This document shows, in pieces, positions 1 through 8,883 of a DNA stretch of 26,931 nt. The first letter of the stretch is position 1, and every line of letters begins with the position of its first letter. The stretch is from Bacilli bacterium (lineage in GTDB: Bacteria; Bacillota_I; Bacilli_A; RF39; UBA660), in the NCBI GenBank assembly GCA_017460245.1, contig JAFUBK010000056.1:1-26931 (forward strand), in the 5' to 3' direction. Made by a program: the position numbers and the translations under genes. The notes beneath the pieces were generated by a model, which ran no database searches, was not told the DNA's origin, and saw only the letters and a list, made by a program, of their open reading frames with translations.

Positions 1-36
1 AAGAGTAGGTAGCTTTTAAAAAAAGTAAAAATATAT

Positions 37-42
37 TATAAT
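37..42 (+). promoter_or_regulatory. Probable -10 box of mutS
   Basis: TATAAT lies 33 bases before the preferred mutS start, within an AT-rich run. No good -35 is visible 17 bases upstream (TTTTAA). Bases 1-12 read aag agt agg tag and could be the tail of an upstream gene, which cannot be confirmed here. Confidence 0.4.
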
Positions 43-74
43 ATATATGTTTGAAAGATGTATGGTGGTATGAA

Positions 75-2606
75 ATGGAAAGAAAAGAAGTTAATCTTAA
101 TGATGTAACACCAATGATGAGACAGTATTTGGAAATTAAAAACGCTAACGAGGATTTGATTATCTTTTTTAGACTTGGAGATTTTTATGAAATGTTTTTT
201 GACGATGCGGTTACGGCTTCTAGAGAATTAGAACTTACTTTAACTGGGAAATCTGCGGGACTTGACGAAAGAATTCCAATGTGTGGTATTCCTTATCATT
301 CGGCTAGTGGGTATATTGATAAGCTTTTGGAAAAAGGATATAAAATTGGTATTTGTGAACAATTAGAAGATGCAAAGAATGTTAAAGGAATTGTTAAAAG
401 AGATATCACACAGATAGTGAGCTTGGGAACTGTTATGGATAGTGATACGATAAAATCTAATGATTTTAATTATATTGCGAATATTGTTGATTTTAAACAT
501 GCATATGGTGTTAGTTATGCGGATATTTCCACTGGAGAAATTTATGTTTTTTTGTTGGAACATAATACTTCAAAGGTTGTTAGTGAAGTTGTTAATTTAG
601 GTATTAAAGAAGTAATAATTGATAGTAAGGTTTCTAAGAATATTTATTCAATTTTGAAAAATCAGTTTCATATGACTGTGTCTATTACGGATGATATTAC
701 TGATAATTATAAAAAAATATATACTAATTTGGAAGATCAAAGATATATTCAAACGGTTAAACATTTAATTGCTTATATTGAAAATAATCAGAAACGTAGT
801 TTAGATCATTTACAACAAGTAATTGTGAAACAGCAGAAAGATTACTTAAAAATGGATGTTCATACGAAAAGGAATTTGGAATTAACAGAAACTTTACGAC
901 TTAAAGAACGCAATTTTTCACTTATATGGCTTTTGGACAAAACTAAGACAGCTATGGGAGCAAGATTACTTAAGAACTATATTTTGATGCCACTTACAGA
1001 TAAAAATGAAATTGAACAACGTTATGATACTGTTGAAACTTTATTAAAGGAGTTCTTACTTAAAAGTGATTTAGAAACATACTTAAATGAGGTTTATGAT
1101 TTAGAAAGATTGAGTGGACGAGTAGCTTTTGGAAGTGCAAATGCGCGTGATATGTTACAACTTAAAAATTCACTTAGTGTTTTACCTTTGATAAGTGATA
1201 TTTTAAAGCAAATTAGTTTTCACAAAACTTTAAAACCGCTTGATGATTTGTATGAATTACTTACAAAAAGTATTTATGAAAATCCGCCTATTGGAGTTAA
1301 GGAAGGTTATTTAATTAAAGAAGGGTTTAATAGCGAACTTGATGAACTTAAAGATTTGAGAAAAGGTGGTAAAGATTTTGTTGCACGTTTTGAAAAAGAA
1401 GAACGTGAAAAAACGGGAATTAAAAATTTAAAAGTTGGCTATAATAAAGTTTTTGGTTATTATATTGAGATAAGTAAAGGAAATATTAATTTAATTAAAG
1501 ATGAGTATGGGTATCAGAGGAAACAAACTTTGGCTAATTGTGAAAGATATATAAGTCCAATTTTAAAAGAAAAAGAAGCTTTGATTTTAAATGCGGAAGA
1601 AAAAATTATTGATTTGGAATATGAACTTTTTACAAATATTAGAAATGAAGTAAAAAAATATATTCCTGAACTTCAAGAAGCAGCTAAAATAATAAGCGAA
1701 ATAGATGTAATGCAGGCTTTTGCAACTGTTACAGAGCAAAACAATTATGTAAGACCGATTCTTACTGATAGGGAAATATATATAAAGGATTCTCGCCATC
1801 CAGTTGTTGAAAAGGTTATTGATACGGAGTTTGTAAGTAATGATATTATAATGGATAAAAAAACAAACATCTTATTGATAACGGGACCAAATATGGCCGG
1901 TAAATCAACTTATATGAGGCAAATGGCTTTGCTTTCAATAATGGCACAAATAGGATGTTTTGTTCCGGCTAAAGAAGCAAAAATACCTGTTTTTGATTCA
2001 ATTTTTACAAGAATTGGTGCGAGTGATGATTTGGTAAGTGGAGAGTCAACATTTATGGTTGAAATGATTGAAGCGAATAATGCGATTAGTAATGCTACTG
2101 ATAAAAGCTTGATTTTATTTGATGAACTTGGACGAGGTACGGCAACTTTTGATGGAATGGCTTTAGCGCAAGCTATTATTGAATATATAAGTACAAATAT
2201 TAAAGGAAAAACTTTTTTTTCAACTCATTATCATGAACTTACGGATTTAGAAAATACTTTAAGTGGACTTAAAAATATTCATGTAAGTGCTTATGAAGAA
2301 GACGGCAAAATAACTTTTTTACATAAAATAAAAGAAGGCAGTGTGGATAAAAGCTATGGTATTCACGTGGCACGGCTTGCTAATTTACCTGATAGTTTGA
2401 TTAAAAGGGCTGATGAAATTTTAAAGGTTTATGAAAACAAAGAGAAAAAAAGAGATATTAAAATTCAAGAAGCATTACCTCTTGATGATTTGATTTCTAA
2501 AACTTCTAAAGTTGAAGAAGAACTAGATAAAATTAATCCTTTGGAAATAACACCAATTGAGGCACTTAATATTTTGTATGAACTTAAAAAAATGAAAGGA
2601 GAATAG
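75..2606 (+). CDS. mutS: DNA mismatch repair ATPase MutS
   Basis: MutS recognises base mismatches and small loops after replication and recruits repair in an ATP-dependent way. The protein (843 residues from ATG 75) has the family's full length. Near the N-terminus the mismatch-reading Phe-x-Glu motif is present (F37-Y38-E39 in GDFYEMF). The ATPase Walker A GPNMAGKST lies at about 604-612 and Walker B LILFDELG with Asp at about 683, followed by the GRGTATFDG signature and a His-containing STHYHEL segment. An in-frame TTG at 51 would add eight residues, but a TATAAT at 37-42 puts the transcript start near 49, and GGTGG at 64-68 is well placed for ATG 75, so I prefer 75. MutL, its usual neighbour, is not in this window. 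The gene ends in TAG and its last codons carry the ribosome site of the next ORF. Function is secure; the start is less so. Confidence 0.97.
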   Translation: MERKEVNLNDVTPMMRQYLEIKNANEDLIIFFRLGDFYEMFFDDAVTASRELELTLTGKSAGLDERIPMCGIPYHSASGYIDKLLEKGYKIGICEQLEDAKNVKGIVKRDITQIVSLGTVMDSDTIKSNDFNYIANIVDFKHAYGVSYADISTGEIYVFLLEHNTSKVVSEVVNLGIKEVIIDSKVSKNIYSILKNQFHMTVSITDDITDNYKKIYTNLEDQRYIQTVKHLIAYIENNQKRSLDHLQQVIVKQQKDYLKMDVHTKRNLELTETLRLKERNFSLIWLLDKTKTAMGARLLKNYILMPLTDKNEIEQRYDTVETLLKEFLLKSDLETYLNEVYDLERLSGRVAFGSANARDMLQLKNSLSVLPLISDILKQISFHKTLKPLDDLYELLTKSIYENPPIGVKEGYLIKEGFNSELDELKDLRKGGKDFVARFEKEEREKTGIKNLKVGYNKVFGYYIEISKGNINLIKDEYGYQRKQTLANCERYISPILKEKEALILNAEEKIIDLEYELFTNIRNEVKKYIPELQEAAKIISEIDVMQAFATVTEQNNYVRPILTDREIYIKDSRHPVVEKVIDTEFVSNDIIMDKKTNILLITGPNMAGKSTYMRQMALLSIMAQIGCFVPAKEAKIPVFDSIFTRIGASDDLVSGESTFMVEMIEANNAISNATDKSLILFDELGRGTATFDGMALAQAIIEYISTNIKGKTFFSTHYHELTDLENTLSGLKNIHVSAYEEDGKITFLHKIKEGSVDKSYGIHVARLANLPDSLIKRADEILKVYENKEKKRDIKIQEALPLDDLISKTSKVEEELDKINPLEITPIEALNILYELKKMKGE

Positions 2607-2607
2607 C

Positions 2608-2772
2608 ATGAAAGATTTAGATTTTGAAGACATACAAACCTTTGTAAGTATGCTTAATGATGAAGAGTTTGATATGTTAAAAGAAGTCGTAGCTGAAAGA
2701 GAAATTGAAGATGAAGATACAGAGGAAACTTTAAAAGTAAAATTTTATGATTTAACGTTTAATTTAAAGTAA
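2608..2772 (+). CDS. Small acidic protein following mutS (54 aa, unknown)
   Basis: A 54-codon ORF starts with ATG one base after the mutS TAG. An AAAGGAG ribosome site lies inside the last mutS codons, so it is probably translated from the mutS mRNA. The product is strongly acidic in the middle (REIEDEDTEE) and ends in a short basic-hydrophobic stretch (KVKFYDLTFNLK). It has no cysteine, signal peptide or membrane segment. I do not recognise the family. The good ribosome site, tight spacing and a following hairpin favour a real gene over a chance ORF, but its length leaves doubt. Confidence 0.6.
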   Translation: MKDLDFEDIQTFVSMLNDEEFDMLKEVVAEREIEDEDTEETLKVKFYDLTFNLK

Positions 2773-2803
2773 GTGTACTTAATAAAGGTTACTTGCTTTT
2801 TTT
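2767..2803 (+). terminator. Probable terminator after mutS and the 54-aa ORF
   Basis: AAGTAA (2767-2772) can pair with TTACTT (2789-2794), with further imperfect pairing inside, followed by a T-run at 2797-2803. The left arm overlaps the stop codon. The stem is short and interrupted, so this is weaker than the other terminators in the window. Confidence 0.5.
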
Positions 2804-2847
2804 GCTTTTTTGTAATATTATTAGTGTGGGAAATGTAGGAGGCTTTT

Positions 2848-3663
2848 ATGAAAGAAAATTTTTATGAGATAAAAAAGAAAATAATGCTTGCTAAAACAAA
2901 TAGCGAAAAAATTGAATTAATAAAATCTTATGTTTCTAATAGATTCGACGTAAATTTATATGAGGCACCTGAAAAAGGTGAAAATTTAGATAAAATATTA
3001 TTATGGACTGCTAAAGATTATCAAACATTTTGGGGTGGACTTGGAAAACTATTGAAATGGGCTGGAAGTTCTAGCGAAAGAGATGATTTGTTGAAACAGT
3101 GGCGTAATTGGGATATTGTAGTTGCAAAGCCATCATCACCTTATGAGAAAAAAGCATTTCAATTTTTGGAAGAATTGCAGCAAATGAGCGATGATGAAAA
3201 AATTGTTAAAATCGGATTTTTTTTTGATGAAAATTTTAAAGAAGGTTTAGATAATCTAGCTGATGAAATTAGCAAAGCTAAATTGTCACATAATGATTCA
3301 TATGAAAAAGAATTAAATGATTTGACTAAAAATTTGAAAATTGAAGAAGATTGGTTTAAAGAGCAAGCTATTTCGACTATTAAAGATCCTGATAAAAGAT
3401 TAAAAATGGCGAATATCGATTTTCATAATAAGGAAATGAGAGAAAAGACATTAGAAATGGCTATAGACTATTTAGAACAAACAAAAGGAATGACGGAAGG
3501 AAGTAAATTAGAAGAAGAAGTTTTAAGTGATTTTAAGAAGCAAGCAGCTGATTTAGAAAATTTAAGTACAGAAGAACTAATTAGTTTAAAGGCATTAATT
3601 CAAGAAGAATTAGTAAGAAGACAAAACTTTGAAATGAATCGGCAACAAGGAGTACAAAGGTAA
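2848..3663 (+). CDS. Unrecognised charged cytoplasmic protein, paralogue A (271 aa)
   Basis: AGGAGG at 2837-2842 precedes ATG 2848. The product is mostly helical-looking and highly charged, with no signal peptide or membrane segment. A central Trp-rich block (TAKDY...LGKLLKWAG...SSERDDLLKQWRNWDI) is followed by an ELQQMSDDEKI helix and a C-terminal segment of the form LSTEELISLKALIQEEL. The next gene is a clear paralogue: the first 50 residues, the Trp block, the YLEQTK motif and the C-terminal motif all match. Paralogue A lacks an acidic insert of about 55 residues present in B. I recognise no family and assign no function. A weak TAATAT at 2813-2818 may be its -10. Confidence 0.85.
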   Translation: MKENFYEIKKKIMLAKTNSEKIELIKSYVSNRFDVNLYEAPEKGENLDKILLWTAKDYQTFWGGLGKLLKWAGSSSERDDLLKQWRNWDIVVAKPSSPYEKKAFQFLEELQQMSDDEKIVKIGFFFDENFKEGLDNLADEISKAKLSHNDSYEKELNDLTKNLKIEEDWFKEQAISTIKDPDKRLKMANIDFHNKEMREKTLEMAIDYLEQTKGMTEGSKLEEEVLSDFKKQAADLENLSTEELISLKALIQEELVRRQNFEMNRQQGVQR

Positions 3664-3718
3664 TAATTGTTGTGTAGAAAATTATATAGCAAAATCTTGT
3701 GATTTTATAAAAAATTCA

Positions 3719-3747
3719 TTGTCTTTTTGACTTGTTTGTGGTAAAAT
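3719..3747 (+). promoter_or_regulatory. Promoter of paralogue B
   Basis: TTGTCT at 3719-3724, 17 bases, then TAAAAT at 3742-3747. The implied start near 3754 lies just before the GGAGGA ribosome site at 3765-3770. It makes the upstream in-frame TTG at 3748 an unlikely start. Confidence 0.6.
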
Positions 3748-3774
3748 TTGTATAGAAATCATATGGAGGACTTT

Positions 3775-4767
3775 ATGAGAGAAAATTTTTATGAAACAAA
3801 AAAGAAAATAATGCTTGCTAAATCAGATAGCGAAAAAATTGAATTAATAAAATCTTATGCTTCTAATAGATTTAATGTAAATTTATATGAGCCACCTACA
3901 ACGAGTTATAATATGGATAATAAAGTTCAGTTTTGGACTGCTAAAGATTATGCAACACTTGAAGGTGAACTTGGAGGTTTACTTAAATGGGCTGGAAAGT
4001 CTAGTGAAAGAGATCAGCTATTAGAACAGTGGCATAATTGGAATATAAGGGTGCAATCGCCATCGGCTCTCTATGAAAAAGAGGCATTTCAATTTTTGGA
4101 TGAATTACAGCAAATGAGTGATGATGAAAAAATTGCCAAAATAGAAAAAGATTTTAATGAAATTTTTAAAGACGTTTTAGATTCATTAAATGAAAAAGTT
4201 CATAGAGCGTATTTGTCGCATGATCGTGTGTACGAAAAAGAATTAAACGATATGATTAAAGATGTTGAAATGGAAAAAGGTTGGTTTAAGGAGCAAGCTA
4301 TTGCGGCTATTAAAGATCCTGAAAAAAGATTAACAATGGCTAATGGTGAATTTTATAGTAAAGAAATGAAGAACAAAGCATTAGAAACAGCTACAGAATA
4401 TTTAGAACAAACAAAAAAATTATCTGCAGAGGCGAAGCAAGATGAGCAATCTTTAGAATCACAAGATTTACATGATTTGGAACAAAAACCTATTACTGAT
4501 AATTTTGAATTTTCTCCAGAAACCCGTGAATTGATTGATCAGGCTTCAGAGGTTAAGAAAGATTCAATAGACAGTTCTGCTTTAGAATCAGAGCCAATTC
4601 AAGCTGAATTAGAACAAGATCATATTAATGGTCAAGAATTTTCAGGTGTTGATTTATCTACTTTAAGTAATGAACAATTGATTGCGTTACAAACTGCTAT
4701 ATCTCAGGAAATGATAAATAGAATGCAAAGTATGGAAATGCATCAACAAGATAGTATGCAAAGGTAA
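3775..4767 (+). CDS. Unrecognised charged cytoplasmic protein, paralogue B (330 aa)
   Basis: ATG 3775 is chosen because GGAGGA (3765-3770) sits five bases before it; an in-frame TTG at 3748 would add nine residues but lies at the promoter. The first two-thirds parallel paralogue A closely, including the KKKIMLAK start, the TAKDY and LKWAG...SSERD...QW.NW block, AFQFL.ELQQMSDDEKI, and YLEQTK. After that B carries an acidic, Ser/Gln-rich insert (about residues 205-290), then rejoins A in the LSNEQLIALQTAISQEM helix and a Gln/Met-rich tail. No membrane segment or signal is seen. A separate promoter and a strong terminator make it its own unit. Function unknown. Confidence 0.88.
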   Translation: MRENFYETKKKIMLAKSDSEKIELIKSYASNRFNVNLYEPPTTSYNMDNKVQFWTAKDYATLEGELGGLLKWAGKSSERDQLLEQWHNWNIRVQSPSALYEKEAFQFLDELQQMSDDEKIAKIEKDFNEIFKDVLDSLNEKVHRAYLSHDRVYEKELNDMIKDVEMEKGWFKEQAIAAIKDPEKRLTMANGEFYSKEMKNKALETATEYLEQTKKLSAEAKQDEQSLESQDLHDLEQKPITDNFEFSPETRELIDQASEVKKDSIDSSALESEPIQAELEQDHINGQEFSGVDLSTLSNEQLIALQTAISQEMINRMQSMEMHQQDSMQR

Positions 4768-4775
4768 GATGTTTT

Positions 4776-4806
4776 AAGAAAGTTTTTAAACTTTCTTTTT
4801 TTTTTG
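4776..4806 (+). terminator. Rho-independent terminator after paralogue B
   Basis: AAGAAAGTTT pairs with AAACTTTCTT around a very short loop near 4785-4788, followed by a run of T to about 4806. Confidence 0.85.
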
Positions 4807-4815
4807 TTCTAATTT

Positions 4816-4824
4816 TGTTATAAT
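4816..4824 (+). promoter_or_regulatory. Extended -10 promoter of xfp
   Basis: TGTTATAAT matches the extended -10 form TGnTATAAT. The -35 position falls in the T-run of the preceding terminator, so the extended -10 probably carries recognition. AGAGGGG at 4838-4844 is the ribosome site. Confidence 0.65.
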
Positions 4825-4851
4825 TGTAATAGGAATAAGAGGGGATATGTT

Positions 4852-7173
4852 ATGATTGAAGAAATTAAATTGTTAGATAAATATTTTAGAGCGGCTAATT
4901 ATTTATCTGCTTGTCAGCTTTATTTACTTGATAATCCGCTTTTAAAAAATACTTTAAAAAAAGAACATTTGAAAAAGAAAATAGTAGGGCATTGGGGAAC
5001 CGTGCCTGCGCAAAATTTTGTTTATACACATTTAAATAGGGTAATTAAAAAATATGATTTAGATGTTTTATATGTTTCTGGCCCTGGGCATGGTGGTAAT
5101 TTTTTAGTGGCTAATACTTATTTGGAAGGGACATATAGTGAGGTTTATCCTAATGTTACTGAAGATGTTGAAGGTTTAAAGAAGCTTTTTAAGCAGTTTT
5201 CTTTTCCAGGTGGAATATCATCTCATGCTGCTCCTGAGAATCCTGGTAGCATTCATGAAGGCGGGGAACTTGGTTATTCTTTAGCACATGCTTATGGTGC
5301 GGCTTTTGATAATCCTAATTTGATTGTGGCTTGTGTTATTGGTGATGGAGAGGCTGAAACAGGCCCTCTTGCTACATCTTGGCATTCTAATAAGTTTATT
5401 AATCCAAAAACCGATGGTACAGTAATCCCTATTCTTAATTTAAATGGTTATAAAATTAGTAATCCAACAGTTTTTTCAAGAATGAGCGATAAAGAATTAA
5501 TTGGTTATTTTTATTCTCTTGGATATAAACCATATTTGGTTCAAGGAGACGAACCTATTAAAATGCATACGTTAATGGCACATACTATGGATAAAATTGT
5601 TGAAGAAATTTTTAAAATTAAAAGCGGCGATGTTGATAAAGTTCTTTGGCCTATGATTATATTAAAAACTCCAAAAGGTTGGACTGGACCAAAAGTGGTT
5701 GACGGAAATCAAGTTGAAGGAACTTTTAGAGCTCATCAGGTTCCAATTTCTATCGATACGGATGAACATATTAAGCAACTTGAAGCATGGCTTAAAAGTT
5801 ATCACCCAGAAGAACTTTTTGATAAGAATGGAAAATTATTAGAAGAAATTAAAAATATTATTCCAACAGTAGAAAAGAGAATGGGCGCAAGTCCTTATGC
5901 GAATGGTGGATTATTATTAAAAGATTTGATTTTGCCTGATTTTAAGCAATATGCGGTTGATGTTCAAAAGCATGGACAAATAATGACTAGTGACATGTTA
6001 GAACTTAGTGGATTTATTAGAGATATATTTAAAAACAATCCTAATAATTTTAGAAGTTTTAGTCCTGATGAGGCTATGTCTAATAGATTGTATAAGATGT
6101 TTGAAGTTACTGAAAGATACTGGCAAAGTGATATTAGAGATACAGATGAACATTTAAGTTCTGAAGGTAGAATTATGGATTCTTATTTATCTGAACATAT
6201 GTGTGAAGGCTGGTTAGAAGGATATTTACTTACAGGAAGACATGGATTTTTTACTAGCTATGAGGCTTTTATAAATATTGTTAATTCTATGGTTTCTCAG
6301 CATGCTAAATGGCTTAAAGTTTGTGAGCAAATTTCTTGGAGAAGACCTATTGCTTCATTAAATTTACTATTAACATCTAACGTTTGGCAACAAGATCATA
6401 ATGGATTTACACATCAGGATCCTGGATTTTTAGATCATATTGCTAATAAAAAAGCGGGAATTGTAAGGATGTATCTTCCACCTGATGCTAATTGTTTACT
6501 TTCTTGTTTTGATCATTGTATTAGAAGTCGTAATTATGTTAATGTAATCATTGCTTCAAAACATCCAAGTTATCAATGGCTTTCAATGGATGAAGCTGCT
6601 AAGCATTGTACTAAAGGTATTGGTATTTGGCCTTGGGCTAGCAATGATGAGGATAATGAACCAGATGTGGTTATGGCTTGTTGCGGTGATACGCCAACAC
6701 TTGAAACGATGGCGGCCATTTCTATTTTAAATAAAGAACTTGCTGAACTTAAAATAAGGTGTATTAATGTAGTCGATTTGATGAAGTTAGAATCACCTAG
6801 CAAACACCCACATGCTCTTAGTGATGAAGAGTATGATTTGTTATTTACAAAAGATAAACCTATAATTTTTGCATATCATGGCTATCCAACTTTAATTCAT
6901 GAACTTACTTATTTAAGAAGTAATCATAATATATCTGTTCATGGGTATTTAGAAGAAGGAACTATAACAACACCTTTTGATATGCGTGTTCAAAATGAAA
7001 TTGATAGATTTCATTTGGTTTGTGATGTTATTTCACATTTACCAAATCAAGGTAGTAAAGAAGTTCATTTAATGGAAAAAATGAAAAATAAAATTATTGA
7101 ACATAATCTTTATATTCGTGAAAATGGTGAAGATTTGCCTGAAATTAAGAACTGGAAATGGGATGAAAAGTAG
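4852..7173 (+). CDS. xfp: Xylulose-5-phosphate/fructose-6-phosphate phosphoketolase
   Basis: Phosphoketolase is a thiamine-diphosphate enzyme that splits xylulose 5-phosphate (and often fructose 6-phosphate) with phosphate to give acetyl phosphate plus glyceraldehyde 3-phosphate (or erythrose 4-phosphate). It provides ATP through acetate kinase in cytoplasmic sugar fermentation. The 773-residue protein is close to the family's length. Family blocks visible include GHWGTVPAQNF (46-56), GPGHGGNF (77-84), SFPGGISSHAAPENPGSIHEGGELGYSL (from 117, in two halves) and the cofactor motif GDGEAETGP at 164-172 followed by a downstream Asn. The C-terminal half has the family's WQQDHNGFTHQDPG and KHPSYQWLS blocks. 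Substrate preference cannot be read from sequence. It is monocistronic, with its own promoter and terminator. Confidence 0.97.
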   Translation: MIEEIKLLDKYFRAANYLSACQLYLLDNPLLKNTLKKEHLKKKIVGHWGTVPAQNFVYTHLNRVIKKYDLDVLYVSGPGHGGNFLVANTYLEGTYSEVYPNVTEDVEGLKKLFKQFSFPGGISSHAAPENPGSIHEGGELGYSLAHAYGAAFDNPNLIVACVIGDGEAETGPLATSWHSNKFINPKTDGTVIPILNLNGYKISNPTVFSRMSDKELIGYFYSLGYKPYLVQGDEPIKMHTLMAHTMDKIVEEIFKIKSGDVDKVLWPMIILKTPKGWTGPKVVDGNQVEGTFRAHQVPISIDTDEHIKQLEAWLKSYHPEELFDKNGKLLEEIKNIIPTVEKRMGASPYANGGLLLKDLILPDFKQYAVDVQKHGQIMTSDMLELSGFIRDIFKNNPNNFRSFSPDEAMSNRLYKMFEVTERYWQSDIRDTDEHLSSEGRIMDSYLSEHMCEGWLEGYLLTGRHGFFTSYEAFINIVNSMVSQHAKWLKVCEQISWRRPIASLNLLLTSNVWQQDHNGFTHQDPGFLDHIANKKAGIVRMYLPPDANCLLSCFDHCIRSRNYVNVIIASKHPSYQWLSMDEAAKHCTKGIGIWPWASNDEDNEPDVVMACCGDTPTLETMAAISILNKELAELKIRCINVVDLMKLESPSKHPHALSDEEYDLLFTKDKPIIFAYHGYPTLIHELTYLRSNHNISVHGYLEEGTITTPFDMRVQNEIDRFHLVCDVISHLPNQGSKEVHLMEKMKNKIIEHNLYIRENGEDLPEIKNWKWDEK

Positions 7174-7198
7174 TTACGTATTATAGTAATTACTTTTT
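7168..7198 (+). terminator. Rho-independent terminator after xfp
   Basis: AAGTAGTTAC (7168-7177) pairs with GTAATTACTT (7186-7195) with one G-T pair and an 8-base loop, followed by Ts. It overlaps the xfp stop codon. Confidence 0.85.
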
Positions 7199-7212
7199 AA
7201 TTAAAGGAAAAC

Positions 7213-7241
7213 TTGACAAAAATTAATTTTGATGATAGGAT
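7213..7241 (+). promoter_or_regulatory. Promoter of thioester surface protein 1
   Basis: Perfect TTGACA at 7213-7218, 17 bases, then TAGGAT at 7236-7241 with an extended TG at 7233-7234. The layout is like the downstream promoter at 10401-10429. The ribosome site is AGAAGGGGGA just before ATG 7299. Confidence 0.8.
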
Positions 7242-7298
7242 ATCTTCCTGTAACGAGAGGTTTTTCATGATTGTTTATCTTTAGAAGGGGGAAAAAGT

Positions 7299-8810
7299 AT
7301 GAAAACACTTAAAAAAATTGCTGCCGGTGTGATTTCATTAGCTTTGGTTATTGCTATCACATTAGGTGTAGCTAGTGCTGCTACAGCACCAAGCTCAATC
7401 ACTGTAAAACGTGCGGAGGTTTTAAATGATATTATTACAAACCATGAACACGGATTTACAATTTTTACTACATCAGAAGGTCAATATATCTATTGTATGG
7501 ATGTTGATAAGAAAGCTTTAGTTTCTGGTCAAGTTGCAACTGCAGCTGGCAATGGGGATGCTGGATTACTTTACATTTTGCAAAATGGTTATCCTTACAA
7601 AACGATAACTGGTAATGATAATATTGATAAATACGTTACACAAGCTGCTGTTTGGTGGTATTTAGATGAAAATAAGCTATCTAACGAATTTAAAAATGCT
7701 ACAACAACTGACATTTATCAAGCTATTCCTAAATATATCAAACCATTAGTACAAGGTGCAAGAAGTGCTAAAGATACTCAGGCTACTCCAAGTATGAAGG
7801 TATCTACTGGTAATAGTGAACTTACTTTAACTAGTGATTCTAAATACTATGAATCAGAGTATATGAGTGCTACTTTAGTAAGTGCTAGTACTTATGAAGT
7901 GTCTTTAAATGGTGCTACTACTAATACTGCTATTGTTTCAGAAAGTGGAGAAGTTAAATCTACATTTAATTCTTCAGAAAAGTTTAAAGTAAGAGTACCT
8001 GCTTCAGAAGTAAGCTCTAAACTTAACATTACTGTTAACTTTAAAGCAACTGGATCAGTACAAAAAGCTAAAATTTTTAAACCTAGCGATGCTTCTTACC
8101 AAAGAGTTGTTGGATTATTTGATGAAGTTACAAGTTTATCTAATACTGCAAATTTAACTGTTACACCAGTTAAACACGTTTGTGAATATACAGATGGAAA
8201 ATACTATGGTAAAGCTGGTAACGAAGTTGATAAAAAGACTTACAACAAGGAATGTAAACACGTTTGTGAATATACAGACGGAAAATACTATGGTAAAACT
8301 GGTAATGAAGTAGACGAAAAAACATTTATTAAAGAATGTAAACACGTTTGTGAATATACAGATGGAAAATACTATGGTATCGAAGGAAAAGTAGTTGGTA
8401 AAAAAACTTACGAAAAAGAATGTAAGAAAACTTGTGAATATTCTGATGGAAAATATTATGATAAAAATGGTAAAGTAGTTGATGAGAAAACATTTAATAA
8501 AGAATGTAAAGAACAATTAACTTGTGCTGTTGTCGATGGAAAATATTATGATAAAAATGGTAATGTTGTTGGAGAAAAAACATATGCACAAGAATGTGGA
8601 TCTAAACATATTTGTGAATATACTGACAATAATTACTATGGATCAAATGGCCAAGTAGTTGATCAAGATACATTTAATAGGCAATGTGGTTTAGAAGTAG
8701 CAGTTCCAAATACTGGTTCTAACGTTTCACCAATTGCTGTAGCTTTAGGTATTGTCTTTATGGCTGCCGGAGCATATCTAATTGTTTACCGTAAAAATCA
8801 ATTGAGCTAA
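7299..8810 (+). CDS. Thioester-domain surface adhesin-like protein, copy 1 (503 aa, sortase-type C-terminus)
   Basis: Residues 1-27 form a signal peptide (MKTLKK, hydrophobic core, ending ASAA). The next roughly 130 residues look like a Gram-positive thioester domain: Cys66 in YIYCMD and Gln115 in TQAAVWW are the two residues that in this family form an internal Cys-Gln thioester used for covalent attachment to target amines. A beta-rich linker domain follows (about 160-290). Then come six Cys-bearing repeats with Cys pairs 295/319, 323/347, 351/375, 379/403, 409/433 and 439/463, always exactly 24 apart, consensus C-EYTDGKYYG--G--V---TY--EC. The end is a sortase-type signal: VPNTG at 469-473, a hydrophobic stretch and a basic tail (YRKNQLS). 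Adhesin function is inferred from the family. It has its own promoter and terminator. Confidence 0.9.
   Translation: MKTLKKIAAGVISLALVIAITLGVASAATAPSSITVKRAEVLNDIITNHEHGFTIFTTSEGQYIYCMDVDKKALVSGQVATAAGNGDAGLLYILQNGYPYKTITGNDNIDKYVTQAAVWWYLDENKLSNEFKNATTTDIYQAIPKYIKPLVQGARSAKDTQATPSMKVSTGNSELTLTSDSKYYESEYMSATLVSASTYEVSLNGATTNTAIVSESGEVKSTFNSSEKFKVRVPASEVSSKLNITVNFKATGSVQKAKIFKPSDASYQRVVGLFDEVTSLSNTANLTVTPVKHVCEYTDGKYYGKAGNEVDKKTYNKECKHVCEYTDGKYYGKTGNEVDEKTFIKECKHVCEYTDGKYYGIEGKVVGKKTYEKECKKTCEYSDGKYYDKNGKVVDEKTFNKECKEQLTCAVVDGKYYDKNGNVVGEKTYAQECGSKHICEYTDNNYYGSNGQVVDQDTFNRQCGLEVAVPNTGSNVSPIAVALGIVFMAAGAYLIVYRKNQLS
8180..8689 (+). repeat. Six tandem Cys repeats in thioester protein 1
   Basis: Six coding repeats of about 84 bases (28 residues; the last junctions are 30) each begin and end with Cys. 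The aacacgtttgtgaatatac segment recurs almost unchanged in the first three. The second gene has four such repeats, so copy number differs between paralogues. Confidence 0.9.
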
Positions 8811-8839
8811 AAATATGAGATTTAATCTCATATTTTTTT
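8811..8839 (+). terminator. Rho-independent terminator after thioester protein 1
   Basis: AAATATGAGAT (8811-8821) and ATCTCATATTT (8825-8835) form a perfect 11-bp stem with a TTA loop and T-run, directly after the stop codon. Confidence 0.92.
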
Positions 8840-8883
8840 CTTAACACTGAAAATGTCAAATTAAATTGTTTCTCTTAAAATGA

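Noticed and set aside
51..75. TTG start adding eight residues to MutS
   Set aside because: A TATAAT at 37-42 places the transcript start almost at the TTG, whereas GGTGG fits ATG 75.
8154..8516. Open frame on the minus strand opposite the Cys repeats of thioester gene 1
   Set aside because: It is a shadow of the coding repeats: its Phe/Ile/Thr-rich sequence is the antisense of Lys/Tyr/Gly codons, and it has no ribosome site.
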